From Pseudomonadota bacterium (GTDB lineage: Bacteria > Pseudomonadota > Gammaproteobacteria > Xanthomonadales > Ahniellaceae), in NCBI GenBank assembly GCA_022843465.1, contig JALHNO010000019.1, positions 35,629 to 99,628 on the forward strand: a DNA stretch of 64,000 nucleotides. Reading direction: 5' to 3'. This document shows, piece after piece, positions 19,988 to 29,515 of the stretch (positions are counted from its first letter, which is position 1; each line of letters opens with the position of its first letter). Below the pieces are notes generated by a model. The model was not told the DNA's origin. It made no database searches and was given only the letters and a program-made list of their open reading frames with translations. The position numbers and the translations under genes were made by a program.

Positions 19988-20818
19988 TTGTCCGTTCCGG
20001 TTTATTCACTTGACTCATTTGACCTGATCAGCTGTGAAGGCAGCGAGGCGAAATCGTTTCTGCAGTCACTACTGAGCAATGATGTCGGCCAGCTGGACCA
20101 GCCTGGCAGCCTGCAGTGGACCGCCCTGCTCAGTCCACAGGGGCGGGTGCAGGCGGTGATGCTGCTGATCCATCTGGATCCCGAGCACTACTTGCTGGCC
20201 GTGCCGTTCCGGCGCGGCACCGTCATCCTCGAGCAACTGCGCCGGTTCGTGCTCAGGCGAAAGCTCGCCCTGCGGATCGACAGCGGGCAGCACCTGCTTG
20301 GCAGCATGGCCGGGGCCGAAGCCATTGCCGGCGCCCTGGCCCTGCAGCCGCCGCTGGCCGACGGACGCAGCCTGCATCTCGCGGATGGGGCCAACCGGTA
20401 TCCCGCAGCGGATGCCAACTGGCATCGCGCAGACCTGCACAGCCGGATTCCCTGGCTGCCCGAAGCGGCTGCAGACCGCCACCTCGCGCATGCGCTGGGT
20501 CTGGACCTGCTCGGTGCCATCAGCCTCAAGAAAGGCTGCTACCCCGGCCAGGAGATCGTGGCGCGGACCCATTATCTGGGGCGCAGCAAGCGCCATCTGG
20601 CCCTGCTGCGCAGTGCCGCCAACGACTCCGGTCTGGCTGCGGGCAGGCAGATTCGCGACCACGACGACCAACTTGCCGGAGAGTCGATCGGGGGTCTGTC
20701 CGACCCTGCCGGAACTCTGCTGCTCGCGGTGCTTTCTGACGACCGTCGCCTGGGTCAGCTGGCGGCCATCGGCGCCGACGGCCGGAGGATTCCGGTCGAG
20801 CTGGTCGAGCCGGCGTGA
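19988..20818 (+). CDS. ygfZ: YgfZ family folate-binding protein
   Basis: The 276-residue protein carries the family signature KKGCYPGQEIVARTHYLG with the conserved cysteine at about residue 187, within a GcvT-like fold (LLSPQGRVQAVMLLIHLD near the N-terminus). YgfZ takes part in maintenance of certain iron-sulfur enzymes, including tRNA-modifying MiaB, in a folate-dependent way. The start is TTG at 19988 with GGAGA upstream. It is divergent from the sdh operon; in E. coli, too, ygfZ sits next to sdhE-ygfX. Confidence 0.92.
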   Translation: MSVPVYSLDSFDLISCEGSEAKSFLQSLLSNDVGQLDQPGSLQWTALLSPQGRVQAVMLLIHLDPEHYLLAVPFRRGTVILEQLRRFVLRRKLALRIDSGQHLLGSMAGAEAIAGALALQPPLADGRSLHLADGANRYPAADANWHRADLHSRIPWLPEAAADRHLAHALGLDLLGAISLKKGCYPGQEIVARTHYLGRSKRHLALLRSAANDSGLAAGRQIRDHDDQLAGESIGGLSDPAGTLLLAVLSDDRRLGQLAAIGADGRRIPVELVEPA

Positions 20819-20945
20819 AGGGCCCAATGTCTGCCGGACTGAGGCCAATCGTCACACTTGTGGTCACACCTGAAAACTTGCGTCAAAGCCGTTGGCAACG
20901 TTGACTTATCGTGATATTCATTGGCTACAAACAGGAGAAAGGCTC

Positions 20946-21764
20946 ATGTCAAATCGTCGTGCTCGCAGGGGCTGTGCGGCGGTCATGCTGGCGATGGTGC
21001 TCGGCGTGCCGCAGGCAGGGGCAGCAGAGTTTCGTATCGCAGTCGAGCCGATCTACACACCTGAAAAGCAGATGGAGGTGTACAAGCCTTTCATCGAATA
21101 CTTGAATAGAACCTCGGGGCACCGCTTCACCCTGGTCACTTCGCGCAATTTCCAGTTTTTCTGGCGCGATATCCGCCAGGAGTTGCCGATCGATTTCATG
21201 TTCGCCGAAGCCCACTTCACCGACTATCGTGCCAAGCGCTCCGGCTTCGAACCGCTGGTGAAAACCGCCGAGCGCAGCAGCTATACCGTACTCGCCAACG
21301 AGGAAGTGGCTGAGCGCGGCGTCAACTCGCTGATCGGTTATGGCGTGGTGACCATGCCCTCACCCAGTCTCGGCTTCGCATTGCTGACCGAAATCTTTCC
21401 GGACCCGATCCGCCAGCCCAATGTGCTGTCGAGCGGAAAATCCTGGCGCGATGGCGTCGAAATGGTTTTTGCTGAAGAAACCGATGCTGCCATCGTGCCG
21501 ACCTGGTTGAAGGACCAGTACCCGAATCTGATCGCAATGACGACGACGCGCACCTTCCCCGGCGCCGCCATCTCGGCGGCCCCGAATGTCGATCAGGCCG
21601 CCAAGGATGCCGTCCGTGACGCCCTGCTCAAGTTGCACGAGGACGAAGGCTCGTACGAGGTGCTGAGCGAACTCGGCATCAGCCAGTTCATCCCCGCGAA
21701 CGCCTCCGAATACGATGGCAATGATCGCCTGCTCCGCAGCTTCTTTGGTTACAAGGAACTCTGA
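20946..21764 (+). CDS. PhnD-like periplasmic substrate-binding protein without transporter partners
   Basis: The 272-residue protein has a signal peptide (RRARRGCAAVMLAMVLGVPQAGA, cleaved around residue 26) and a type 2 periplasmic binding domain of the phosphate/phosphonate-binding kind: FRIAVEPIYTPEKQMEVYKPF, the segment DFMFAEAHFTDYR, and VDQAAKDAVRDALLKLHEDE. The ATG follows GGAGAAAGG. No permease or ATPase gene lies next to it, so it could serve as a sensor or work with a distant system. The ligand is not known. Confidence 0.85.
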   Translation: MSNRRARRGCAAVMLAMVLGVPQAGAAEFRIAVEPIYTPEKQMEVYKPFIEYLNRTSGHRFTLVTSRNFQFFWRDIRQELPIDFMFAEAHFTDYRAKRSGFEPLVKTAERSSYTVLANEEVAERGVNSLIGYGVVTMPSPSLGFALLTEIFPDPIRQPNVLSSGKSWRDGVEMVFAEETDAAIVPTWLKDQYPNLIAMTTTRTFPGAAISAAPNVDQAAKDAVRDALLKLHEDEGSYEVLSELGISQFIPANASEYDGNDRLLRSFFGYKEL

Positions 21765-21937
21765 GTTCTGCGACCCAGTACCGGGAGCAGGTAGCCCCTG
21801 GCTGGTTCAACATCGGAGCGAGCCGAACACGCTTCGAGCGACCGCTGGATTGGGTGCTTGCGACGGTGTCTCCTGGCGGTTTGAACACGCCGATCATGTG
21901 CGCGTCCACCATCGGGTATGACCAGCGGAAGAACAGC

Positions 21938-22399
21938 TCAGTCGCGCCGGCGCAGTCCGAAGCGGGAATGACCGGACTGTTCGAGATAGGCCAGCCACTT
22001 GCCCAGAAAGGCATTCATCCGCAGGCGATGCGTCAGTACCTGCTCGCAGGCGGCATCACGGCCGAGCACATCCTCGATGCGGGAACCCTGGTGGCAGGCG
22101 GTGACTTCGGCGACGCGGGCATCGCAGTAGAAACGCACATGCGCGGAGGGATCCGGGTTGCCGCTGACACTGTCGATCATCGCGTACGAGAGTTTCAACT
22201 CGACGGTGAACGGCGCCCGTTCGCGGATATCGATCAGCACCGGCAATCCGCACTCGCCTTCTGACTGGTAGCAGCCAATGGCCAACTGCTGGATGCCAAA
22301 CAACCGGGTCAGCGTCCAGTAGTTCTCGCCATACATCCCCATCAGCCAGGAGAACCGGCTCGGGCGATGCAGATTGCGAACGGCGGACTGCGTATTCAT
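21938..22399 (-). CDS. DUF1249 (YqiB-like) family protein
   Basis: This 153-residue cytoplasmic protein resembles the DUF1249/YqiB family: a short N-terminal LMGMYGENYWTLTRLFG, a middle SYAMIDSVSGNPDPSAHVRFYCDARVAEVTAC, and a C-terminal NAFLGKWLAYLEQSGH. It has no known enzymatic function. In Enterobacteria yqiB lies near cpdA and nudF; here it stands alone between the PhnD-like gene and ppsR. Confidence 0.85.
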   Translation of the reverse strand: MNTQSAVRNLHRPSRFSWLMGMYGENYWTLTRLFGIQQLAIGCYQSEGECGLPVLIDIRERAPFTVELKLSYAMIDSVSGNPDPSAHVRFYCDARVAEVTACHQGSRIEDVLGRDAACEQVLTHRLRMNAFLGKWLAYLEQSGHSRFGLRRRD

Positions 22400-22546
22400 G
22401 GATGCAGGATAACAAGCCTGTCCATTCGCGCCAGCCTGCCGCAGAGCGCGATGCCGGTGTATAGTCCAGATTCATTCGCGCTGCCGATTCGCATCGATTC
22501 CGCGCACGATGCCAGAGTTTCCTCAGCCGCCGCAGGGCGGCCGCGA

Positions 22547-23362
22547 TCACAGCAAATGGCGATTGAGCCCCAGCGTCTGCAGCACCTTGCTGGCGATTTC
22601 CTCGATCGAAGTATGCGTGGTGCTGAGCACCGGCAGGTTCTCGCGCCGGATCAGTTTTTCGGCGGCGGTCACTTCCCAACGGCACTGCTCGATCGTCGCA
22701 TAGCGGCTACCAGGCTTGCGGTTCTGGCGCACCTGCTGCAATCGCACCGGATCGATCGTCAAGGCAAACATCTTGTTGCGGTACGGTGCCAGCTTGACCG
22801 GCATTTCCTGCAGTTCCAGATCGTCTGGCGTCAGTGGATAGTTCGCTGCCTTCACTCCGAACTGCAGGGCCAGATACAGGCAGGTGGGGGTCTTTCCCGA
22901 ACGCGAAACTCCGATCAGGATCAGGTCAGCATCGCCATAATTCAGGTCGATGCCATCGTCATGGCTCAGGGTGTAATTGGTCGCATTGATGCGCGCCTCG
23001 TACTCGGCAAAGTCCACCATGCCATGGGCCTTGCCGACGCGCGACTGCCGCTTGGTGCCGAGTTCCTCCTCCAAGGGAAGGATGAATGGCGCAAACACAT
23101 CCAGCATCAGCGCGCCGCTGCTGGCGATGATGGCGCTCAGATCGGCGTCGACCGCCGTATTGATCACGATCGGACGCTGACCGCTGCGCTCGCCTTCGCT
23201 GCGCACGCGATCCGCCGCCAGTTGCGCCTTCTCGGGACTATCGACGAACGGAATCCGGGTGGTCTCGAATTCGATTCCGTCAAACTGGGTCAGCACGCTG
23301 TGACCAATGGTTTCGGCGGTGATGCCGGTGCCATCGGAGATGTAGAAAACCATGCGTTTCAT
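22547..23362 (-). CDS. ppsR: PEP synthase regulatory protein (bifunctional kinase/pyrophosphorylase)
   Basis: The 271-residue protein starts [20 protein letters not shown] and has a P-loop GVSRSGKT at residues 151-158, both typical of DUF299/PSRP. It inactivates PEP synthase by ADP-dependent phosphorylation of an active-site threonine and reactivates it by Pi-dependent phosphorolysis. The ATG at 23362 has GGAG upstream. It is divergent from ppsA, its target, across a 389-base gap, which may allow linked control. Confidence 0.95.
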   Translation of the reverse strand: MKRMVFYISDGTGITAETIGHSVLTQFDGIEFETTRIPFVDSPEKAQLAADRVRSEGERSGQRPIVINTAVDADLSAIIASSGALMLDVFAPFILPLEEELGTKRQSRVGKAHGMVDFAEYEARINATNYTLSHDDGIDLNYGDADLILIGVSRSGKTPTCLYLALQFGVKAANYPLTPDDLELQEMPVKLAPYRNKMFALTIDPVRLQQVRQNRKPGSRYATIEQCRWEVTAAEKLIRRENLPVLSTTHTSIEEIASKVLQTLGLNRHLL

Positions 23363-23751
23363 CAATCCACTCCGTTCATTGCCGTGAAGATGCAGCGGAC
23401 CGCGATTGTCGTCGACTGCCGACTAGCCGCGCGAGCCACTTGCGAACACGACCGCAGGCAGCAAGGGCGTGGCTATTCGGGGGCAAGCGGATCAATCTGG
23501 AGCGTGCAAGCTTGTGACCTGAGCTCTAATTGACCATCATTGTCAGCCTGATGGAGTGCACCACGCGTGCGCTGCCACTGCAACACATTACGGGAGCCTG
23601 TTGAAACCTGTCGAGCGGGTGCAGTGCAAGGTGCAGGAACCACAGTTTCCGGGCTGGTACCTGAGGAATCCGAGCACCAAGCCAGGTGGCAGTAGCGCCG
23701 GCAAGCGGCCTCAAGAGATCCCCACACGTCTGCAAATACCTGGAGAGTCCC
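23363..23751. promoter_or_regulatory. Divergent promoter region of ppsR and ppsA
   Basis: 389 bases with no supportable gene; must contain promoters for both divergent genes. I could not assign -35/-10 boxes or an operator with confidence. Confidence 0.4.
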
Positions 23752-26124
23752 ATGTCTGAACTCGTGCTCTGGCTCGACAAACTTCGCCTGTCCGACCTTC
23801 CCCAGGTCGGCGGAAAAAATGCGTCGCTGGGCGAAATGATCGGCCATCTGGCTCACCTCGGCGTCTCGGTCCCGGGCGGCTACGCCACCAGTGCCGATGC
23901 ATTCCGCCAGTTCATTGCGCAGAGCGGCTTGAAGCAGAGAATCCAGGATCGCCTAGCCAGCCTCGATGTCGATGACGTCGAGGCGCTGGCCCGTGCCGGC
24001 ACCGAGATTCGCCGCTGGGTGATCGAGACACCGTTGATCCCGGCCCTCGACAGCGCCGTCCGAGCCGCCTACCAGAAACTCTGCATGGACAACGGCGGCG
24101 GCGAAATCGCGGTCGCGGTGCGCTCGTCGGCAACTGCAGAAGATCTGCCCGATGCCTCGTTTGCAGGTCAGCAGGAGACCTTCCTCAATGTCACCGGCGC
24201 CGATGACGTGGTGCACAAGCTGAAGGAAGTGTTCGCTTCACTGTACAACGACCGCGCCATTGCCTATCGCGTGCACCAGGGCTTCAAGCACGAGGAGGTC
24301 GCGCTGTCGGCGGGCGTCCAGCTGATGGTGCGCTCGGACGTCGGTGCCTCGGGTGTGCTGTTCACGCTCGACACCGAGTCCGGCTTCCGCGATGTCGTCT
24401 TCATCACCGCCAGCTACGGCCTCGGCGAGATGGTCGTCCAGGGCGCCGTCAACCCCGACGAGTACTACGTCTACAAGCCCACCCTGTTGCAGGACCGTCC
24501 AGCTATCCTGCGCCGGCAACTGGGCAGCAAGGCGATCCGGATGGTGTACTCGAACGCCGCCGGTGAGCGCGTGCGCACCGAGGACACCCCGCCGGAACTG
24601 CGCGCGCGCTTCTCGATCAGCGATGCGGATGTCCACGAACTGGCACGCCAGGCGCTCAAGATCGAATCGCACTACGGCCGTCCTATGGATATCGAATGGG
24701 CCAAGGATGGCGTCAGCGGCAAGGTCTACATCGTGCAGGCGCGCCCCGAAACAGTGAAATCGCGCACCCGTGCCACCACCCTGGAGCGCTTCCACCTGCG
24801 CGAGCGCGGTACCGTGATCTGCGAGGGCCGCTCGATTGGCCAGCGCATCGGCAGCGGTGTTGCCCGCGTTATCCGCTCCACCAGTCAGATGGCCAGTGTC
24901 CAGCCAGGTGATGTTCTGGTCGCCGACATGACCGACCCCGATTGGGAACCGGTGATGAAGCGCGCCTCGGCAATCGTGACCAACCGTGGTGGCCGTACCT
25001 GTCATGCCGCGATCATCGCGCGCGAGCTGGGTGTGCCGGCTGTCGTCGGCTGCGGCAATGCGCTCGAGACCATTGCCGATGGCAGCGAAGTCACGGTGTC
25101 CTGTGCCGAAGGCGATACCGGACTGATCTATTCCGGCCGGCTCGATTTCGAAGTGATCACCGCCGATCTCGGTGCCATGCCACCGGCGCCGCTCAAGGTG
25201 ATGATGAATGTCGCCAATCCCGAGCGCGCGCTGGACTTTGCCATGCTGCCCAACGCCGGCGTTGGCCTGGCACGGCTCGAGATGATCATCGCCAGCCATA
25301 TCGGCGTGCATCCGCGTGCCCTGCTCGAGTTCGACCGTCAGGACGCCGCGACTCGCGCCGCGATCGCTCAGCGCATGGCCGGCTATGCCGATCCGGTGCG
25401 CTTCTACGTGGATCGGCTTGCCGAAGGCATCGCCACCATCACTGCGGCATTCGCGCCCAATCCGGTGATCGTGCGTCTTTCCGATTTCAAGTCCAACGAA
25501 TACGCCAATCTGATCGGCGGCCGCCAATACGAACCGCATGAAGAGAATCCGATGCTCGGCTTCCGTGGTGCCAGCCGCTACGTAGACCCCAGCTTCGCCG
25601 CGAGCTTCGAGCTCGAATGCCAGGCCATGCGCAAGGTGCGCGATGAGATGGGCCTGGTCAATGCCTGGGTGATGATTCCGTTTGTGCGCACCGTCGATGA
25701 GGGGCACGCGGTGATCGAGGTGCTCGCCCGCAATGGACTGGTCCGCGGCGAGAATGGCCTCAAGATCATCATGATGTGCGAACTGCCGTCCAATGCCCTG
25801 CTCGCCGACCAGTTCCTCGATCATTTCGATGGCTTCTCGATTGGCTCGAACGACCTGACCCAGCTGACGCTCGGGCTCGACCGCGATTCCGCCCAGATCG
25901 CGCATCTGTTCGATGAACGCAACGATGCGGTGAAAGCACTGATCTCGATGGCGATCAAGGCCTGCCGTGCGCGCGGCAAGTACATCGGCATTTGCGGTCA
26001 GGGACCGTCCGACCATCCGGACCTCGCCGAGTGGCTGCTGGATCAGGGCATCGAGTCGATCTCGCTGAACCCCGACACCGTGGTCGACACCTGGCTGCGT
26101 CTGGCCAAGCACAAGCGCAGCTGA
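23752..26124 (+). CDS. ppsA: Phosphoenolpyruvate synthase
   Basis: At 790 residues it is full length. It has the N-terminal ATP-grasp-like domain ([39 protein letters not shown]), the central phosphohistidine domain with [20 protein letters not shown] (H418), and the C-terminal PEP-binding barrel with [15 protein letters not shown]. It converts pyruvate and ATP to PEP, AMP and phosphate for gluconeogenesis. The ATG at 23752 has GGAG upstream. Its regulator ppsR lies divergently; the downstream fatty-acid oxidation genes fit growth on substrates that need this step. Confidence 0.98.
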   Translation: MSELVLWLDKLRLSDLPQVGGKNASLGEMIGHLAHLGVSVPGGYATSADAFRQFIAQSGLKQRIQDRLASLDVDDVEALARAGTEIRRWVIETPLIPALDSAVRAAYQKLCMDNGGGEIAVAVRSSATAEDLPDASFAGQQETFLNVTGADDVVHKLKEVFASLYNDRAIAYRVHQGFKHEEVALSAGVQLMVRSDVGASGVLFTLDTESGFRDVVFITASYGLGEMVVQGAVNPDEYYVYKPTLLQDRPAILRRQLGSKAIRMVYSNAAGERVRTEDTPPELRARFSISDADVHELARQALKIESHYGRPMDIEWAKDGVSGKVYIVQARPETVKSRTRATTLERFHLRERGTVICEGRSIGQRIGSGVARVIRSTSQMASVQPGDVLVADMTDPDWEPVMKRASAIVTNRGGRTCHAAIIARELGVPAVVGCGNALETIADGSEVTVSCAEGDTGLIYSGRLDFEVITADLGAMPPAPLKVMMNVANPERALDFAMLPNAGVGLARLEMIIASHIGVHPRALLEFDRQDAATRAAIAQRMAGYADPVRFYVDRLAEGIATITAAFAPNPVIVRLSDFKSNEYANLIGGRQYEPHEENPMLGFRGASRYVDPSFAASFELECQAMRKVRDEMGLVNAWVMIPFVRTVDEGHAVIEVLARNGLVRGENGLKIIMMCELPSNALLADQFLDHFDGFSIGSNDLTQLTLGLDRDSAQIAHLFDERNDAVKALISMAIKACRARGKYIGICGQGPSDHPDLAEWLLDQGIESISLNPDTVVDTWLRLAKHKRS

Positions 26125-26184
26125 GCAGGCGCTACTGACCGCGGTCCTGCCAATTGACCGCGGCAGGGCCCTGCGGCTACTATT

Positions 26185-26198
26185 CAAACACTTGTTTC
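26185..26198. promoter_or_regulatory. Putative PsrA-type operator CAAAC-N4-GTTTC
   Basis: The sequence CAAACACTTGTTTC lies about 90 bases upstream of the TetR gene and contains the inverted repeat AAACA-CT-TGTTT. It fits the published PsrA binding pattern (G/C)AAAC-N(2-4)-GTTT(G/C), which I recall from Pseudomonas. Autoregulation is the simplest reading. No second copy was seen upstream of fadN. Confidence 0.55.
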
Positions 26199-26289
26199 AT
26201 ACAGTTTCAGCCACGCCTCTCCGTGTCGCCGAAGTGCAAGCCGCACAGGTTTTTCGTAATAATCAACTTTAACTGACACGGTTATTCCA

Positions 26290-26910
26290 TTGACAAATCA
26301 ACACTTTTCAACGAAAGACAGAATCCTCAGCGCGGCTGAGGACCTGTTTGCCAAGTCGGGATTCGCGGGTGCCTCGCTGCGCCAGGTGACCTCGGTGGCC
26401 AATGTCAATCTGGCCGCGGTGAACTATCACTTTGGCTCCAAGGAAAACCTGATCAACGAACTCTTCAAGCGTCGGCTTGATGAGCTGACCGCACAGCGCA
26501 CCAAGGCGCTTGAGCAGGTCCTCAAGGAGTCGTCGGTGACGCTGGAATCCGTGCTCGAAGCCTTCGTGGCACCGGCGCTGACCCTGGCCCAGGATCGCGG
26601 CGGCGGCCAGAGTTTTGTCCGTCTGCTGGCGCGCGCATTCGCAGAGCAGGATCAGCGCCTGCGCCGATTCGTCTCCGACAATTACGGCCATGTACTGAAG
26701 GAATTTGCCAAGTCGATATCGGCCCTGCTGCCGCATCTGGCCAAGGAAGACCTGTACTGGCGGCTGGATTTCGTCAGCGGCGCGCTGACCTATGCGATGT
26801 CGGACTTCGGCATGATCAAGAAGCCGCCGACCCTGACCGAAGAACAGCATCGTCGCAATGCCGCCAGGCAGTTCGTGCGCTTTGCCGCTGCCGGATTGCG
26901 CGCGCCCTGA
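26290..26910 (+). CDS. psrA: TetR-family regulator, PsrA-like
   Basis: The 206-residue protein has an N-terminal TetR HTH (DRILSAAEDLFAKSGFAGAS, then NVNLAAVNYHFGSKENLI), closely resembling Pseudomonas PsrA in the VNLAAVNYHFGSK recognition region, and an all-helical C-terminal domain. PsrA senses long-chain fatty acyl ligands and represses beta-oxidation genes. The start is TTG at 26290 with a weak ribosome-binding site. A PsrA-type operator lies upstream, and fadN-fadA follow downstream on the same strand, so it very likely controls them. Confidence 0.8.
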   Translation: MTNQHFSTKDRILSAAEDLFAKSGFAGASLRQVTSVANVNLAAVNYHFGSKENLINELFKRRLDELTAQRTKALEQVLKESSVTLESVLEAFVAPALTLAQDRGGGQSFVRLLARAFAEQDQRLRRFVSDNYGHVLKEFAKSISALLPHLAKEDLYWRLDFVSGALTYAMSDFGMIKKPPTLTEEQHRRNAARQFVRFAAAGLRAP

Positions 26911-26920
26911 ACTGCAACCC

Positions 26921-26982
26921 GGCAGGCGGCAGCTGCGGCGGAGCCCTGACCGGCGCTCCGCCGGGTCCAGCAACTGCCTGCC
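26921..26982 (+). terminator. Nested GC-rich hairpin between the PsrA-like gene and fadN
   Basis: Inner arms CGGCGGAGC (26936-26944) and GCTCCGCCG (26955-26963) and outer arms GGCAGGC (26921-26927) and GCCTGCC (26976-26982) can form a nested stem. No T-run follows, so it may be a Rho-assisted end or an attenuating structure before fadN. Confidence 0.4.
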
Positions 26983-27051
26983 CTGACCACCATTCAACTA
27001 AGTCCGCGCCTGCTTTCAGGGCATGAACGCAACATCTGTACCGGAGGTTTC

Positions 27052-29427
27052 ATGAGCGATTCCACTCTTAGAATTCGTCGCGCTGCTGTGCTCGGCGCCG
27101 GCGTCATGGGCGCGCAGATTGCGGCGCATCTTGCCAATGCCGATGTCGAAGTCATCCTGTTCGACCTGGCGGCACGCGAGGGCGACCCCAATGGCATCGT
27201 CAACAAGGCGATCGCCAACCTCTCCAAACTCAGCCCCAGCCCGGTCGCCACCAAGGGCAAGGCCAGTGAGATCCAGGCTGCCAATTACGATCAGCACCTG
27301 CCCCTGCTGCGCCACTGCGATCTGGTGATCGAGGCGATCGCCGAGCGGATGGACTGGAAACGCGATCTCTACAGCAAGGTGCTGCCGCACCTGAAAGACG
27401 ATGTGGTAATCGCCAGCAATACCTCGGGACTGAGCATCAATGGGCTTGCCGAGGCCTTGCCGGCCGAACGCCACGAGCGATTCTGCGGCGTGCACTTCTT
27501 CAATCCGCCGCGTTACATGCACCTGGTGGAACTGATCCCGACCAAGCGCACGGCGCCAGCCATTCTCGAAGGCCTGGAAAACTTCCTGGTCACGGTCCTC
27601 GGCAAGGGTGTCGTCCGCGCCAAGGACACGCCGAACTTCATCGGCAACCGCATCGGTGTGTTCTCGATGTTGTGCGCGATGCACCACACCAAGCGCTTTG
27701 GCCTCAGCTTCGATGTCGTCGATGCCCTGACCGGGCCAGCGATCGGCCGGCCGAAGAGCGCTACCTACCGCACCGCCGATGTGGTCGGGCTCGACACCAT
27801 GGCCCATGTCATCAAGACCATGGCCGACACCCTGCCCAACGATCCCTGGCACGAGTACTTCGTGGCCCCGGACTGGCTCAAGCGCCTGGTCGAGCAGGGT
27901 GCGCTGGGACAGAAGACCAAGGCCGGCATCTACAAGAAGGTCGGCAATGACATCCTCGTGCTCGATGTCGCCAGCGGCAGCTACAAGCCACAGACCGGCA
28001 AGGTTGCGCCCGAGGTCGAGGCGATCCTGAAGGTCAAGAACCCGGCCGAGAAGCTCGCCTCGTTGCGTGCATCGACCGATCCGCAGGCGCAGTTCCTGTG
28101 GGCCTGCTTCCGCGATCTGTTTCATTACACCGCCTGCCATCTCGAAGAGATTGCCGACAATGCCCGCGACGTCGATTTCGCGATCCGCTGGGGCTATGGC
28201 TGGTCGGCCGGACCGTTCGAGACCTGGCAGGCGGCAGGCTGGAAGACCATCGCCTCGGCGATTGCCAGCGACATCGAAGCCGGCGAGACCATGGTTGATG
28301 CGCCCTTGCCGAAATGGGCGATCGACCCGACGCGTGCCGGTGTTCATGCCGCGCACGGCTCCTACGCGCCGCGCGACAACACCTTCCGCTCACGCTCGCG
28401 GCTCGCGGTCTATCAGCGCCAGCTGTTTCCCGATCCGCTGCTGGGCGAATTGCCGCATCCGGGCGAGACGGTATTTGAAACGCCCGAGGTCCGCTGCTGG
28501 CACCAGGGCGACGGCATCGCGATCCTCAGCTTCAAGACCAAGATGAATACCGTCAGCGGTGGCGTGCTCGATGGCATCCAGCGCGCGGTCGACGAGGCCG
28601 AGCGCGGTTTCCAGGGACTGGTGCTCTGGCAGCACAGCGAGCCCTTCAGTGCCGGCGCCGATCTCAGCGGCGCGATGGCGGCCCTGCGGGCAGGCAAGCT
28701 CGATGAGTTCGAGGCGATGGTCGATCGCTTCCAGCAGACCTCGATGCGCATCAAGTATTCGCTGGTGCCGGTGGTCTGCGCGATCCGCGGCATGGCACTG
28801 GGCGGCGGCTGCGAATTCCAGATGCACTCGACCCGCACGGTCGCAGCACTGGAAAGCTATATCGGACTGGTCGAAGCCGGCGTCGGCCTGCTGCCGGCCG
28901 GTGGTGGCCTGAAGGAAATCGCCGTGCGCTGTGCGCAAAAGGCCGAAGGTGGCGATCTGTTCCCGTTCCTGCAGCGGATGTTCCAGACGGTGGCCATGGG
29001 CACCGTGTCGGCAAGCGCGCTGGAAGCCAAGGAACTGGGACTGCTGCGCGCAAGCGATGTCGTGGTGTTCAATCCGCACGAACTGCTGCATGTCGCCAAG
29101 TCGGAGGCGCGCGCCCTGTCGGAGACCGGCTACCGGCCGCCGATGCCGCCGCGTGCAATCCCCGTTGCCGGTGACACCGGCACCGCCTCGTTGAAGATGA
29201 TGCTGGTCAACATGCTGGAGGGTCGCTTCATCTCGGCGCATGACTACGAGGTCTCGTCGCGCATCGCCGACACCCTCTGCGGCGGCGGCATCGAACGTGG
29301 CTCGGCGGTCGATGAGCAATGGCTGCTGGATCTGGAACGCAAGCACTTCGTCGCCCTGGCGCAGATGCCCAAGACCCAGGAACGCATCGGCCATACCTTG
29401 AAGACCGGCAAGCCTCTGCGCAACTGA
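27052..29427 (+). CDS. fadN: 3-hydroxyacyl-CoA dehydrogenase/enoyl-CoA hydratase, FadN type
   Basis: The 791-residue protein has the dehydrogenase first: RRAAVLGAGVMGAQIAAHLA (NAD-binding, residues about 7-26), VIASNTSGLSINGLAEALP and HFFNPPRYMHLVELIP. The crotonase domain comes after residue about 480 (IRGMALGGGCEFQMHSTRTV, YIGLVEAGVGLLPAGGGLKE). This order and the C-terminus TGKPLRN match Bacillus FadN, not the classical hydratase-first FadB. It carries out the second and third steps of beta-oxidation. CGGAGG precedes the ATG. fadA follows after 88 bases. Confidence 0.93.
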   Translation: MSDSTLRIRRAAVLGAGVMGAQIAAHLANADVEVILFDLAAREGDPNGIVNKAIANLSKLSPSPVATKGKASEIQAANYDQHLPLLRHCDLVIEAIAERMDWKRDLYSKVLPHLKDDVVIASNTSGLSINGLAEALPAERHERFCGVHFFNPPRYMHLVELIPTKRTAPAILEGLENFLVTVLGKGVVRAKDTPNFIGNRIGVFSMLCAMHHTKRFGLSFDVVDALTGPAIGRPKSATYRTADVVGLDTMAHVIKTMADTLPNDPWHEYFVAPDWLKRLVEQGALGQKTKAGIYKKVGNDILVLDVASGSYKPQTGKVAPEVEAILKVKNPAEKLASLRASTDPQAQFLWACFRDLFHYTACHLEEIADNARDVDFAIRWGYGWSAGPFETWQAAGWKTIASAIASDIEAGETMVDAPLPKWAIDPTRAGVHAAHGSYAPRDNTFRSRSRLAVYQRQLFPDPLLGELPHPGETVFETPEVRCWHQGDGIAILSFKTKMNTVSGGVLDGIQRAVDEAERGFQGLVLWQHSEPFSAGADLSGAMAALRAGKLDEFEAMVDRFQQTSMRIKYSLVPVVCAIRGMALGGGCEFQMHSTRTVAALESYIGLVEAGVGLLPAGGGLKEIAVRCAQKAEGGDLFPFLQRMFQTVAMGTVSASALEAKELGLLRASDVVVFNPHELLHVAKSEARALSETGYRPPMPPRAIPVAGDTGTASLKMMLVNMLEGRFISAHDYEVSSRIADTLCGGGIERGSAVDEQWLLDLERKHFVALAQMPKTQERIGHTLKTGKPLRN

Positions 29428-29515
29428 GTACCGCGCCGCCGAGCGCCATCCCCATCTCTGGCGCGCTGCCGTTTGATCCGCAGCGCGACCGAACAGGAAA
29501 CACCAGGAGTTCGCC

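Noticed and set aside
20895..20945. Sigma-70 promoter for the PhnD-like gene (TTGACT at 20901)
   Set aside because: The -35 box is good but no acceptable -10 box stands 16-18 bases later.
24238..26187. 649-residue open frame on the minus strand
   Set aside because: Antisense to ppsA; histidine/glycine-rich translation with no domain.
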